Source: Spirosoma taeanense
Lineage (GTDB): Bacteria; Bacteroidota; Bacteroidia; Cytophagales; Spirosomataceae
Length of the DNA: 64,000 nucleotides
Assembly: GCF_013127955.1 (NCBI RefSeq)
Contig: NZ_CP053435.1
Coordinates: forward strand, 5,332,001-5,396,000
Direction of reading: 5' to 3'
Shown here: in pieces, positions 33,833-42,822 of the stretch
Layout: each line of letters opens with the position of its first letter
How positions within the stretch are numbered: position 1 is the first letter of the stretch
Notes under the pieces: generated by a model
What the model saw: only the letters and a program-made list of their open reading frames with translations
Told to the model about the DNA's origin: nothing
Databases searched by the model: none
Position numbers and translations under genes: made by a program

Positions 33833-35386
33833 TTAGTAGGTGCCGCGGTAGCGGTGATCAAAGCGTTTCTGCCGAACAGGATGCAAAGGAATCTGCAGGC
33901 CATTAGTCGATTCGAGCCAGTCGAATACCTGATTTCGCAAATCTTTGGCGATATCCTGGTGTTCGGCGCTTCGAATCAGGTTGTTGACTTCCTGCGGGTC
34001 GCTCTGTAAATCATATAGTTCGTTGGCATCCCACACGCCATGATTGAAAATATACTTGTAACGCCCGGTTCGAACCCCGAACATCGTCGGCGTCTGCGGA
34101 AAATCGGCTTCCCAGTAGTACTCATAAAACGCCCGGTCACGCCAGGGAATTGTTTCGCCCTTCAGGAACGACAGGAATGAATTTCCCTGCATCTGGGCCG
34201 GTTTAGTCAAGCCTGCGTAGGCCAGAAACGTTGGTGCAATATCGACGTTCTGCACGACCTGGTCCAGTTTCGTACCGGGCTTTATAATAGCAGGGCAACG
34301 TACCAGCAGGGGTACGCGCATCGATTCCTTATACATATGCCGCTTGTCAATCAGCCCCCGTTCGCCAAAGCTGAAGCCATTGTCGCCCATGTAAACAACC
34401 ATGGTGGTTTCGGCCAGGTTATTATCTTCCAGCCACTTCAGCACCCGTCCAACGCTGTCGTCGACGCCCATGAGCGTTTCGCAGTATTGGCGGTAAAAGT
34501 CATTAAAACTGATCGCGCCATGATAGAGATAATCGACTCCGTGCCAGCTATACCGCTGTTGTTTAACCCAGCTGGGCATGTCGGCCATGTTCACGTTTAA
34601 CGCTTTGGTTTCGGGACTAGCCGACGGCTTAGGACCCCAGATCGTACTGGTATCGGAAGCCGTCAGATACATCGATTGGGGGTAGTTAATGGGCATATTG
34701 CGGTATATGCCCCGGTGGCGCCTGGCCGGCTGGAATTCGGAGTGGACAGCTTTGTGGGATAAATACAGGCAAAACGGCTTGTCTTTGTTTAGGGAGTTCA
34801 GCCACTTCAGCGCATAGTCGGTCAAAAGATCGGTGGTATAGCTACTGTCGCCGTGGGTAACCTGCTTGCCGTTGATGTTAAAAGTCGGGTTGTAGTACAC
34901 ACCCTGCCCTTTGAAACTCAGCCAGTAGTCAAACCCGGGCTGGGGCGAATCGTCGGTATTACCCATGTGCCACTTACCCAGAAAGGCCGTTTTGTAGCCT
35001 GCCTGCCGGAGGTATTGCGGAAAGAATTTCAGACCCGGCGTCAGCGGGGCAAAATTGTCGACCACCTTGTGCGTGTGCGCATACTGCCCGGTCAGGATAC
35101 TGGCCCGGCTGGGTGAGCAAAGGGCGGTACTGACGAAGGCATTCCGCACATGAGCGCCTTCATTAGCAAGGCGGTCGAGGTTAGGCGTTTTCAGACCCGC
35201 CACTTTGCCCGTAAAGCCCATGAAGTCGTACCGGTGATCGTCGGCCAGAATATAAATAATGTTCTTGGGCCGGGCGGCATAGCGGTTAGCGACCAACGTT
35301 GAAGGCGACATAAGCTGCGGCCGAAAAGCCACCAGCAAACCAGCCAGGGCAAGGACACTAACGCTACCAGGAATGATATTCTTCAT
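33833..35386 (-). CDS. Sulfatase, arylsulfatase family
   Basis: 517 residues. Signal peptide (MKNIIPGSVSVLALAGLLVAF), then the metal site YILADDHRYD and the formylglycine motif LCSPSRASILTGQ with Cys90 as the modified residue. It needs the formylglycine-generating enzyme encoded next. It hydrolyses sulfate esters in the periplasm, with substrate not decidable; the sequence is close to the choline- and polysaccharide-sulfatase group. It is the upstream gene of a two-gene operon. Its 3' end is followed directly by the FGE gene. Confidence 0.92.
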   Translation of the reverse strand: MKNIIPGSVSVLALAGLLVAFRPQLMSPSTLVANRYAARPKNIIYILADDHRYDFMGFTGKVAGLKTPNLDRLANEGAHVRNAFVSTALCSPSRASILTGQYAHTHKVVDNFAPLTPGLKFFPQYLRQAGYKTAFLGKWHMGNTDDSPQPGFDYWLSFKGQGVYYNPTFNINGKQVTHGDSSYTTDLLTDYALKWLNSLNKDKPFCLYLSHKAVHSEFQPARRHRGIYRNMPINYPQSMYLTASDTSTIWGPKPSASPETKALNVNMADMPSWVKQQRYSWHGVDYLYHGAISFNDFYRQYCETLMGVDDSVGRVLKWLEDNNLAETTMVVYMGDNGFSFGERGLIDKRHMYKESMRVPLLVRCPAIIKPGTKLDQVVQNVDIAPTFLAYAGLTKPAQMQGNSFLSFLKGETIPWRDRAFYEYYWEADFPQTPTMFGVRTGRYKYIFNHGVWDANELYDLQSDPQEVNNLIRSAEHQDIAKDLRNQVFDWLESTNGLQIPLHPVRQKRFDHRYRGTY

Positions 35387-35515
35387 ACAATCGAAATAAT
35401 CGGGAAAGCCGGATCTTGTCTTCTTTCGAATAAATAAGCGTTCAGCAGGGCTTCAGCTACTCATAGTCAGAATTCGGTTTCCTATTTCCGGAAGCACCAA
35501 TTTAACGGCTAAAAT

Positions 35516-35551
35516 AAATGGCCTGACAACTTCGAAGTTGTCAGGCCATTT
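35516..35551 (-). terminator. Perfect palindrome, terminator of the reductase gene
   Basis: AAATGGCCTGACAACTTC followed by its exact complement, 36 bases in total, just downstream of the ferredoxin-reductase gene. It would act in both directions. Confidence 0.92.
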
Positions 35552-35570
35552 TATGGTATTGCTTTACATC

Positions 35571-36641
35571 TTACTCGATCTCAATAACGACATCGCGCCC
35601 AACCGGGTGCGCGACGCAGGTAAGCACGTAACCTGCTTTCAGTTCTGATTCGGACAGACCATCTTCTTCGTCCAGTTTTACTTTACCCGAGATGCAACGT
35701 CCCATACAGGCCGTACACATACCAGCCTGACACGAATAGGGCAGATCAATATCCAGGTCCAGAGCCGCTTCCAGAATAGTCTGGTGCGGAGCAACGGCGA
35801 ATTTGTACTCGCTCCCCTCATAAAGCACCGTTACTTCGGGCGACCCTGCATCGCCAGCCGTCATAGGCTCTTCAACCAATTCGCCAGCGGCAACGGGCGC
35901 CGTTGCGTAACTTTCCTTATGAACGCGATCGGCCGGAATGCCTACTAAAGCGAGCGCCGAACGGGCCTCCGCCATCATGCCATCGGGTCCGCACAGGTAA
36001 AAGCTGGCATTCTGACGTTCGGCTGCCGGAACCTGCTCCAGAAGCCGGGTGAGCGTGTGCTGATTCAGGCGCCCTTCCGGGCCGTTCCAGCCAGCGTTCG
36101 GCTGACTCAGAACGTGAGTAACCTGAAACCGCGACCGGCCGTAAGCCTGCTCCATCGCGTCCAGATGCGCTTTGTAGATAATCGACGACTGGTTTCGGTT
36201 GCCGTAAATAAGCCACACGCGGCTGTTCGGTTCGACGTGCAGAGCCGATTTAGCCATTGAAAACAGGGGCGTAATACCGCTTCCCGCGCCAATAAGGACA
36301 ATGAGTCGCCGAGTGTTAGCATCCAGCTTCGGCACGAAGTTGCCCATTGGCTCCAGCGTTTCGAGAATATCGCCGGGCTTTACGTGATCGTAGAGGTAGT
36401 TGGAGGCCAACCCACCCGGTACCCGCTTCACCGACACCGCCAGCGATACGTCGACATGGGGCGAAGAGGCCATGGAGTAGGAACGTCGGATTTTCTGGCC
36501 GTTCACGTTTAACAGAAACGTTAAAAACTGCCCCGGCTGATAACGAACCTCTTCATTGAGAGGATGCCAGAACGTTATGGTGACGGCGTCGGGCGTTTCC
36601 CGGACTACATCTTTAACTTTTAAGAAATATCGATTTGCCAT
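35571..36641 (-). CDS. Ferredoxin-NADP reductase with 2Fe-2S domain (PaaE-like)
   Basis: 356 residues. The FAD domain has RRSYSMASS, the NAD domain has LIGAGSGITPLFSMAK and CGPDGMMAEA, and the C-terminal plant-type ferredoxin domain has YSCQAGMCTACMGRC plus a later Cys in LTCVAHP. This is the reductase layout of phenylacetyl-CoA epoxygenase PaaE and related oxygenase reductases, moving electrons from NADPH to an oxygenase partner. No paaA-D genes are nearby, so the partner is unknown. A -7-like element may lie at 36722-36729. Confidence 0.9.
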   Translation of the reverse strand: MANRYFLKVKDVVRETPDAVTITFWHPLNEEVRYQPGQFLTFLLNVNGQKIRRSYSMASSPHVDVSLAVSVKRVPGGLASNYLYDHVKPGDILETLEPMGNFVPKLDANTRRLIVLIGAGSGITPLFSMAKSALHVEPNSRVWLIYGNRNQSSIIYKAHLDAMEQAYGRSRFQVTHVLSQPNAGWNGPEGRLNQHTLTRLLEQVPAAERQNASFYLCGPDGMMAEARSALALVGIPADRVHKESYATAPVAAGELVEEPMTAGDAGSPEVTVLYEGSEYKFAVAPHQTILEAALDLDIDLPYSCQAGMCTACMGRCISGKVKLDEEDGLSESELKAGYVLTCVAHPVGRDVVIEIE

Positions 36642-36721
36642 TCGTAATCAAATAAATGCGGAAACCTGTTCCGGTTTCCAGCTTGCGGTGGTCAGAACCC
36701 CTACCGCTTCATAAACCTCTA

Positions 36722-36729
36722 CAAAGGTA
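36722..36729 (-). promoter_or_regulatory. Candidate -7 element of the reductase gene
   Basis: The minus strand reads TACCTTTG, matching TAnnTTTG, about 80 bases before the reductase start. The nearest TTG (36755-36757) is 25 bases away, longer than the usual spacer, and the site lies just before the end of the upstream kinase gene. Confidence 0.3.
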
Positions 36730-36731
36730 CG

Positions 36732-37583
36732 TTACGCAGTTTGCCGATGAAAATCAACCAGCCGTTCGACAGGTGCTTTTAGAATATGTCCCATGGCCAG
36801 CCCCGTTCGGCGAACTGCCACCTGCAGCGATTCGGCGAAGTAGTAGGCTATAGAGCCAACAAAATGCACGGGCCACTGATTCGCTTCCGGAAAACGACGG
36901 ACATACGTATCGAGAAACAGATTAAACGCGTCTTCCAGTAAGGCAACGATGTGTGGATGGGTTCTGTTTTCACTCAGGAACGGCGTAAACGAAGCGAAGT
37001 AGCGATTTGGAAACGGTTTCTGGTAAGCATTCTCCAGCAGCGTCGGCCTATCAAGGGCATAACGGGCAGCAAATATTGTCCGTAAATCGGCTGGTAACCG
37101 TTCTTGGAAAAAATCGCGCACGAGTGTTTTACCCAGATAACCCCCGCTGCCTTCATCGCCGAGCCAGAATCCAAGCGACTGAATACCCCGCGCAATCTGC
37201 TGGCCGTCGTAGCAGCAGGCGTTCGAACCGGTTCCCAGAATACACACAATCCCGGGTTCACGGCCCGCAGCAGCCCGGGCTGCGCCCAGCATATCGCTGT
37301 TAATATCAACAGCCAGTAGATCGGGCAGCACAGACTGTAATGCATCGGCTACAACGACGTTAACAGCCGAACCGCTGCACCCGGCTCCGTAGAAATAGGC
37401 AACCGAAACAGATACTCCACCGAGCTGCGGTAGTAGCTGGGCCCGTAATGTCGTGGAAATCTGTTCAGTCGTCTGGTAATACGGATTAAATCCATCCGTT
37501 TGTATGGCGCGGGGCGCTGCAGAAGACGTAACTAGCCGCCAGTCCGTTTTAGTCGAGCCGCTGTCGGCAATGAGGACGTTCAT
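36732..37583 (-). CDS. N-acetylglucosamine kinase-like, BadF/BadG family
   Basis: 283 residues. The ATPase phosphate-1 motif is ADSGSTKTDWRLV; a later GILGTGSNACCYDG and LGDEGSGGYLGK follow. This is the BadF/BadG/BcrA/BcrD ATPase fold used by Bacteroidota and eukaryotic N-acetylglucosamine kinases, which phosphorylate GlcNAc recovered from cell wall or chitin. The substrate is inferred from the family. It lies 14 bases downstream of the cytochrome-b5-like gene. Confidence 0.85.
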   Translation of the reverse strand: MNVLIADSGSTKTDWRLVTSSAAPRAIQTDGFNPYYQTTEQISTTLRAQLLPQLGGVSVSVAYFYGAGCSGSAVNVVVADALQSVLPDLLAVDINSDMLGAARAAAGREPGIVCILGTGSNACCYDGQQIARGIQSLGFWLGDEGSGGYLGKTLVRDFFQERLPADLRTIFAARYALDRPTLLENAYQKPFPNRYFASFTPFLSENRTHPHIVALLEDAFNLFLDTYVRRFPEANQWPVHFVGSIAYYFAESLQVAVRRTGLAMGHILKAPVERLVDFHRQTA

Positions 37584-37597
37584 AGTATAGGCATGAA

Positions 37598-37849
37598 TTA
37601 AGCCAGCCTGCCGATTACCGGGAACCTGTCAAACACCCACTCGGCATGGGGCGCATCGGCGAGTTCGGCAGTCAGGTCTTGGCCGGCCCAGTGTTCGTAA
37701 TGTTTCCCATTACGCCAGAGCCGCGAAGCCGATACATCGTAGATCAGGCCCGCGTAGGCGCACCAGATCTCGTCGCGATCGCTTCCATTACGTAATGCAA
37801 GTTGTGAACGGGTGTATGATTTTAACAGATTCGGGTCGGTGGGCGTCAT
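37598..37849 (-). CDS. Cytochrome-b5-like heme-binding domain protein
   Basis: 83 residues, one domain. YTRSQLALRNGSDRDEIWCA leads to AYAGLIYDVSASRLWRNG, and the two expected heme ligands fall in KHYEHWAGQDLT and DAPHAEW. No signal peptide or membrane helix. Such small proteins are usually electron carriers or steroid/heme binders; the partner is unknown. It is probably cotranscribed with the GlcNAc kinase, though a functional link is unclear. Confidence 0.8.
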   Translation of the reverse strand: MTPTDPNLLKSYTRSQLALRNGSDRDEIWCAYAGLIYDVSASRLWRNGKHYEHWAGQDLTAELADAPHAEWVFDRFPVIGRLA

Positions 37850-37895
37850 GACAGCCGTTTAGTCAATCAGGCGATTATTCCGGTCGCGGGATTTG

Positions 37896-37924
37896 TTGAT
37901 GAACACAAAAATAGCGTAACTTTA
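37896..37924 (+). promoter_or_regulatory. Candidate promoter, TTG-N18-TAACTTTA
   Basis: TTG at 37896-37898, an 18-base spacer and TAACTTTA at 37917-37924, one base from the TAnnTTTG consensus, 30 bases before the lipoprotein ATG. Confidence 0.4.
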
Positions 37925-37954
37925 GCCACTTCTGTTTATACGCAATAATTGACC

Positions 37955-38401
37955 ATGAGAAAGACTCATTACATTGCTTTTCTTTCGATAACGACGTTTC
38001 TGGCGGTACTGTCGGGATGCAGTAAGCCTAAGCCAGTGCCGATATCAGAACGAATTGCCAAGGTATGGACGGCTCGCACGGTGGATGAAAACACAGCGAC
38101 AGTTTATACCCGGGGCGCCACTGCCAATGTCCGGAACTATAGTAGTTTCAAGCTCGATCTGAGCGCTCCCCCAACCGTTAAATATACCGAGTTCGACGGG
38201 AATACCTTCGTTGGACAATACTCCGTTCCTTCAGATACACGCCTTGTACTGACTAATCTAAACCCTTCCCCGACTGGCGCTAATGGTTCAATTGAATTTA
38301 CAATTAACTCAATCAGCGACAATGAATTAGTGCTTACCCGTACATCGCAGAGCCAGAAAACAGGTAACTCCACCAATAAGTATACGCTCTCGAATCCGTA
38401 G
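37955..38401 (+). CDS. Lipoprotein of unknown function
   Basis: 148 residues from the ATG at 37955; a TTG at 37949 is the alternative. Signal with lipobox LSGC, then a mature domain of about 120 residues with beta-strand-like alternation (WTARTVDENTATVYTRG, TNLNPSPTGANGSIEFTI, NELVLTRTSQ). It resembles lipocalin-like or similar small Bacteroidota lipoproteins, but I cannot name it. A strong terminator follows. Confidence 0.7.
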   Translation: MRKTHYIAFLSITTFLAVLSGCSKPKPVPISERIAKVWTARTVDENTATVYTRGATANVRNYSSFKLDLSAPPTVKYTEFDGNTFVGQYSVPSDTRLVLTNLNPSPTGANGSIEFTINSISDNELVLTRTSQSQKTGNSTNKYTLSNP

Positions 38402-38424
38402 GGTCTTCGCAAACCATTTTTTAT

Positions 38425-38462
38425 GAAAAGCCGTTCCGTAGGTCAAGCGGAACGGCTTTTTC
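38425..38462 (+). terminator. Rho-independent terminator
   Basis: GAAAAGCCGTTCCG at 38425-38438 pairs with CGGAACGGCTTTTTC at 38448-38462. It shows that an upstream in-frame ATG for thiL at 38423 is not a start. Confidence 0.92.
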
Positions 38463-38500
38463 TTGTTTGCTGGTTTAGCAAACTTCCAACTTTCTTTGGC

Positions 38501-39532
38501 ATGACTGATCTAAATACCCTCGGCGAAATCGGCTTAATTGAACGTATCCGGCAGGCAACTGCGTCGCCAACGCATCCGGAAACCCGGCTCGGCATTGGCG
38601 ACGATGCCGCCGTATTCGACTGGGGCGACAGCTATGGCCTGCTGACTTCCGACCTGCTGGTTGAGGGAATTCACTTCGATCTGACCTACGTTCCCCTAAA
38701 ACATCTCGGCTATAAGGCCGTTACGTTCGGCGTGTCAGACATTGCCGCTATGAATGGTTTGCCGGTGCAGATTACGGTAGGCGTTGGCTTGAGCAGCCGG
38801 TTTCCGGTCGAGGCCGTTGATGAACTATACGAAGGAATTCGGGCCGCGTGCCAGGCGTATAACGTAGACCTGGTGGGTGGCGACACGACCTCATCCCGGT
38901 CGGGGCTGATCATTTCGGTGTCGGTGCTGGGGAAAGTGCCTAAAAACCTGATTACGTACCGCAATACGGCTAAGCCTAATGATGTTGTCTGCGTAACGGG
39001 CGATCTGGGCGCGGCTTATCTGGGCCTGCAGTTGCTGGAACGTGAAAAGCAGGTATTTCTGGCCGATCCGAATATGCAGCCGAATCTTTCCGAAGAGCGT
39101 GCCTATCTGGTGCAGCGGCAGCTTCGTCCCGATGCCCGCACCGATATGGTTCATGAACTGCGCGACCTGGGTGTACTGCCAACGGCCATGATTGACGTTT
39201 CGGACGGCCTAGCTTCTGAACTGCTTCACCTCTGCCGCCAGTCGGGAACGGGCGCGGTTATTTTTGATGAAAATTTACCCATCGATGACCAGACGCATTT
39301 GGCGGCTGACGAGTTTAAAATTAGTCCGGTGACGGCTGCGCTGAACGGAGGGGAAGATTATGAACTTCTGTTTACGGTACGTCCGCAGGAGTTTGACAAA
39401 CTCGCGACCAACGCTCGAATAACGGCCATCGGCTACCTCACGGCCGACCCAACTCAGATTGTTCTAGCGACGAAAGCCGGGCAGCAGACACCCATTCGGG
39501 CGCAGGGCTGGAGCAGCCAGTTGGGCGCATAG
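38501..39532 (+). CDS. thiL: Thiamine-monophosphate kinase
   Basis: 343 residues from the ATG at 38501 (MTDLNTLGEIGLIERIR); the longer frame starts inside a terminator. ATP-binding GIGDDAAVFDWGD, then VEGIHFDLTYVPLKHLG and FGVSDIAAMN, VGGDTTSS and NGGEDYELLFTV are all ThiL hallmarks. It phosphorylates thiamine monophosphate to the active diphosphate. It is probably a single unit; the following gene is convergent. Confidence 0.94.
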   Translation: MTDLNTLGEIGLIERIRQATASPTHPETRLGIGDDAAVFDWGDSYGLLTSDLLVEGIHFDLTYVPLKHLGYKAVTFGVSDIAAMNGLPVQITVGVGLSSRFPVEAVDELYEGIRAACQAYNVDLVGGDTTSSRSGLIISVSVLGKVPKNLITYRNTAKPNDVVCVTGDLGAAYLGLQLLEREKQVFLADPNMQPNLSEERAYLVQRQLRPDARTDMVHELRDLGVLPTAMIDVSDGLASELLHLCRQSGTGAVIFDENLPIDDQTHLAADEFKISPVTAALNGGEDYELLFTVRPQEFDKLATNARITAIGYLTADPTQIVLATKAGQQTPIRAQGWSSQLGA

Positions 39533-39539
39533 GCTTTAA

Positions 39540-40040
39540 TCAGCGTACCCGGATAAACTTCAGATAGTGTTCCGGATCGCACTGGTCACGGCGGTAGCAT
39601 TTGGGCAGCAGCACCAGCGTATCGCCCTGAAAAGCTACACCCTGCCGAAACGGCACCGTAGCCCGGTTGGTCGTAATGAACAGGTCAACGCCCAGACCGT
39701 CGAAGGTCGAATCAACCCGGAAGTAATTGATGGGGTAATAATACGTCATCTCGGTACCGTAGGCGCTCAGTTTGCCGTCGGTCGCGAACGTAAGCGTCTG
39801 GGGAGAGGCTGGCGCATACCGTCTCGTCACAAAAAAGCTCGTATCACGTGTAATGGTGGTCGTATCCTGCCGGATGGTATACAAAGAGTCTTTCAGAAAT
39901 CGCCGTTCGACCAGTTGCCAGGTCCCCGTAACGCGCGGATCGCTGGCACCCGGCGAAAAAACCGGGGCAGTGTCTTTGCAGGTTACGAGAAAGCCAGCCA
40001 GCACCAGCAGGACGCCAATTGGCCGTAGTACAGTTCTCAC
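39540..40040 (-). CDS. Lipoprotein of unknown function
   Basis: 166 residues. Signal ending FLVTC gives a lipoprotein. The mature part (ASDPRVTGTWQLVERRF...SPQTLTFATDGKLSAYG) is like lipocalin-type domains common in Cytophagales. No catalytic motif seen. It converges with thiL, seven bases away. Confidence 0.75.
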   Translation of the reverse strand: MRTVLRPIGVLLVLAGFLVTCKDTAPVFSPGASDPRVTGTWQLVERRFLKDSLYTIRQDTTTITRDTSFFVTRRYAPASPQTLTFATDGKLSAYGTEMTYYYPINYFRVDSTFDGLGVDLFITTNRATVPFRQGVAFQGDTLVLLPKCYRRDQCDPEHYLKFIRVR

Positions 40041-40069
40041 GGTTCAGCCGGGGCAATTGATAAATAACT

Positions 40070-40103
40070 GAGCGGGCTCCGGATTTGATGCCAGAGCCCG
40101 CTC
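40070..40103 (-). terminator. Hairpin after the guanylyltransferase gene
   Basis: GAGCGGGCTC at 40070-40079 pairs perfectly with 40094-40103. On the minus strand the T tract is short (AGTTATTT), so it is a weaker candidate. Confidence 0.5.
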
Positions 40104-40118
40104 TCTACTGACTGCACT

Positions 40119-41189
40119 TTATACAAATTCGGCACCCTGTTCCTTTGCATCGGCAACAAAGGCTTTCACTTTCTGCTCGTCTTCCTTGCGGCAGATCATC
40201 AGGACGTTGTCATATTCCGCAACGATGAATCCGTCCAGACCATTGATGGCCACTAAACGGTCTTTGGGCGTTTTGATGATGCAGTTCTTGGTATCGTAAA
40301 GCATAACGTGGCCATCCACTACGTTCTGATCGGCGTTCTTGTCCGACACTTCATACAGCGACTTCCAGGTACCCAGATCCGACCAGCCAAAATCGCTCAG
40401 CACGACATAAACATTGCCGGCTTTTTCCATAACGCCGTTGTCGATCGAGATATTTTTGGTCAGCGAATAAGCCTTGTCAATAAACGCTTCTTCCTGATTG
40501 GTATAGTAGGCGTCTTTACCTTCCTCAAAAATCTCGGCTACCTCAGACAGGTGTTCACTGAACGCTTTATTGATGGCTCGTACGTTCCAGACGAAAATAC
40601 CCGCGTTCCAGACAAACTCGCCACTGTCAACAAACTGCTGCGCCAGTTCCAGATGCGGCTTTTCGGTAAACGTTTTAACTTTTTTGATGGTCTCGCCGGC
40701 TTCCGGAATGTATTGGATATAGCCGTAGCCGGTATCGGGGCGGCTCGGCTGGATACCAAGCGTCACCAGAATATCCTGATCCTTTGTCGCGTCGAGCGCC
40801 GTCCGGATGGTTCGTTTAAACTCTTCCTCTTTCAGGATGATATGATCGGCCGGGGCAACCACGATGTTCGCTTCCGGATCTTTCTGGGCAATTTTATAAC
40901 AGGCGTAAGCGATACAGGGCGCCGTATTCCGGGCAACGGGTTCGCATAAAATCTGATCGTCGGTCAGCTGCGGCAACTGCTGCTTGCAAAGGTCTTTGTA
41001 GAGTGCGCTGGTAACGATGAAGATATTTTCGGGTGGGCAGATTCCATCGAATCGGTCGGCGGTTTGTTGAAGCAGCGTTCGGCCGGTACCCAGCACGTCA
41101 TGAAATTGCTTTGGATAACTTGTCCGGCTAAAGGGCCAGAATCTAGTTCCGACGCCCCCTGCCATGATGATGACATAGGTATGATTCAT
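40119..41189 (-). CDS. manC: Mannose-1-phosphate guanylyltransferase
   Basis: 356 residues, the short form without the isomerase domain. The nucleotide-binding start is IIMAGGVGTRFWPFSRTSYPK, with VVAPADHIIL and FTEKPHLELAQQF, and SDFGWSDLGTW as the active-site region. It makes GDP-mannose from mannose-1-phosphate and GTP, feeding surface-polysaccharide synthesis such as the cluster at 20-27 kb. Glucose-1-phosphate enzymes lack this FGWSDLG element. Confidence 0.93.
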   Translation of the reverse strand: MNHTYVIIMAGGVGTRFWPFSRTSYPKQFHDVLGTGRTLLQQTADRFDGICPPENIFIVTSALYKDLCKQQLPQLTDDQILCEPVARNTAPCIAYACYKIAQKDPEANIVVAPADHIILKEEEFKRTIRTALDATKDQDILVTLGIQPSRPDTGYGYIQYIPEAGETIKKVKTFTEKPHLELAQQFVDSGEFVWNAGIFVWNVRAINKAFSEHLSEVAEIFEEGKDAYYTNQEEAFIDKAYSLTKNISIDNGVMEKAGNVYVVLSDFGWSDLGTWKSLYEVSDKNADQNVVDGHVMLYDTKNCIIKTPKDRLVAINGLDGFIVAEYDNVLMICRKEDEQKVKAFVADAKEQGAEFV

Positions 41190-41331
41190 TGATACTGAAC
41201 TAAAGGAATAGACTAATAAAGAAACAAAGTTGCTACTAACTTACCCATATATCCCAGAAATGTTCAGATTTTTTAGTTAATGGATACTTTACGACGGTAA
41301 CATGGACAACAAGTAGCCATTCCCTAATCGA

Positions 41332-42822
41332 TTACCAGTCTCCGCCTACAGCCCGCAGTAAAGACACCGCAAACTGCGCTTCCTGGCTGCGGAGCTGAAC
41401 AAGCTGCTGTTCAGCAGTCAAAATTGTGCGCTGCGCATCCAGAACTTCCAGATAGGTAGCCAGGCCCCGGACGTAAAGCTCACGGTTATACTGCTCGGTT
41501 CGGCGGGCCAGAGCAAGCGTCTGGGTTTGCAGTCCCAGCTGCTCGCGAAGCAGCGCCAGATTATCCAGGGCCGTTTCGGCGTCGCGCTGAGCGAGTTGTA
41601 AAGCCTGCTGGTACGTCTGCTGGGCGGTCTGGGCCTGCTGGCGCGATAGGGCTATATTCTGCCGGGCGCGATGCCCCTCGTAGATCGGCACCGACGCGTT
41701 GACACCTACCAGATAAGTAGCACTACTGGGCGTAAACCAGGGGCCGATACGTCCTGATAAGACACCGCCTGAGCCGACCAGCGTAACCCGGGGCTGCGTG
41801 CTTGCCTGCTGAAGGGTGATCTGGGCGTTTGCGATCTGGTTCTGCCGGTTAAACTGCACTAAATCCGGCCGGCGCTGGAGCTGCTCGGCCGATACACTGG
41901 CGTACGGATACGTCGGTACATTGGCCGGTAGCGTACCGCTCTGAATCGAGAATTGGGTAGGGTCCTGCGCGCAGAGCTGTGCCAGTCCGTTAACGAGTTC
42001 AACGCGGGCGCGCTCCAGGCCTTTAAGCGTTACCCGTAAACCGGCATAATCTGTTTCGGCCCGCTGCACATCAATCTGATTGATTAGCCCGACCCGAAAA
42101 CGCTCCCGCAGAATCGACAGGGTCGTATCGCGCGACTGCATATTCCGGCGAAAAACGGCCTGCTCAGCGTCGTTCCCCCGGATCAGCAGATACGTCCGGG
42201 CAATATCGGATGCCAGCGTAAGCCGGAAGGCCTGAAAGTCGGCGTCACTCGCCTGCGCCTGTAAATCGGCAACGGCAATATTGCTGCGAATACGCCGGAA
42301 CAGATCCAGTTCGTAGCTCGCATCGATTGGCAAGAGCTGAAAGGTGTTTAACTGAAACCGGGGCAATCGATCCGAAGACGTAGGAATCGCCACGGGCCGA
42401 CGCTCGGATAAACTCTGGCTTGTTATAAGCGCCGAACTACGTAGCGATGGCGACAGAAACGACTGCGCTACCCGCACTCGAATACGTGCTTCTTCCAGTC
42501 GGCTCAGAGCGGCCCGCAGGTTCGGGCTATTATCCAGACCCAGTTGAATCAGGCTTTCGAGCGTCGGGTCGGCAAACCGGCGAAAACCGCTGATGGTCAA
42601 AGCGGGAACCGGCCCATCGGTTGCGGAGCCTGTTCCGTTCGGGGCTACTGGCGTTACGCCGGTTCTGGGCGTCGGTGACTGAATGGTTCCGGTCCCCCCG
42701 GCCGGACTGCCACCGGGTTGAACTGTTACGGCTCCCCCCGGGGCATTCAGAGGGGCCGTTTGAGCCCCTACCCGCAAAACCAGAGCACTGATTGCAATAA
42801 CACTACCTAAAAATATCTTCAT
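41332..42822 (-). CDS. RND efflux outer-membrane factor (TolC/NodT family)
   Basis: 496 residues. A signal peptide (MKIFLGSVIAISALVLRVGA) and a Gly/Pro-rich linker of about 65 residues come before the OEP repeats. Typical segments: PTLESLIQLGLDNSPNLRAA, LINQIDVQRAETDYAGLR, RRPDLVQFNRQNQIANAQI and YLEVLDAQRTILTAEQQL. It forms the outer-membrane tunnel of the pump encoded upstream. Its ATG overlaps the membrane-fusion gene stop by four bases (ATGA). Confidence 0.92.
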   Translation of the reverse strand: MKIFLGSVIAISALVLRVGAQTAPLNAPGGAVTVQPGGSPAGGTGTIQSPTPRTGVTPVAPNGTGSATDGPVPALTISGFRRFADPTLESLIQLGLDNSPNLRAALSRLEEARIRVRVAQSFLSPSLRSSALITSQSLSERRPVAIPTSSDRLPRFQLNTFQLLPIDASYELDLFRRIRSNIAVADLQAQASDADFQAFRLTLASDIARTYLLIRGNDAEQAVFRRNMQSRDTTLSILRERFRVGLINQIDVQRAETDYAGLRVTLKGLERARVELVNGLAQLCAQDPTQFSIQSGTLPANVPTYPYASVSAEQLQRRPDLVQFNRQNQIANAQITLQQASTQPRVTLVGSGGVLSGRIGPWFTPSSATYLVGVNASVPIYEGHRARQNIALSRQQAQTAQQTYQQALQLAQRDAETALDNLALLREQLGLQTQTLALARRTEQYNRELYVRGLATYLEVLDAQRTILTAEQQLVQLRSQEAQFAVSLLRAVGGDW

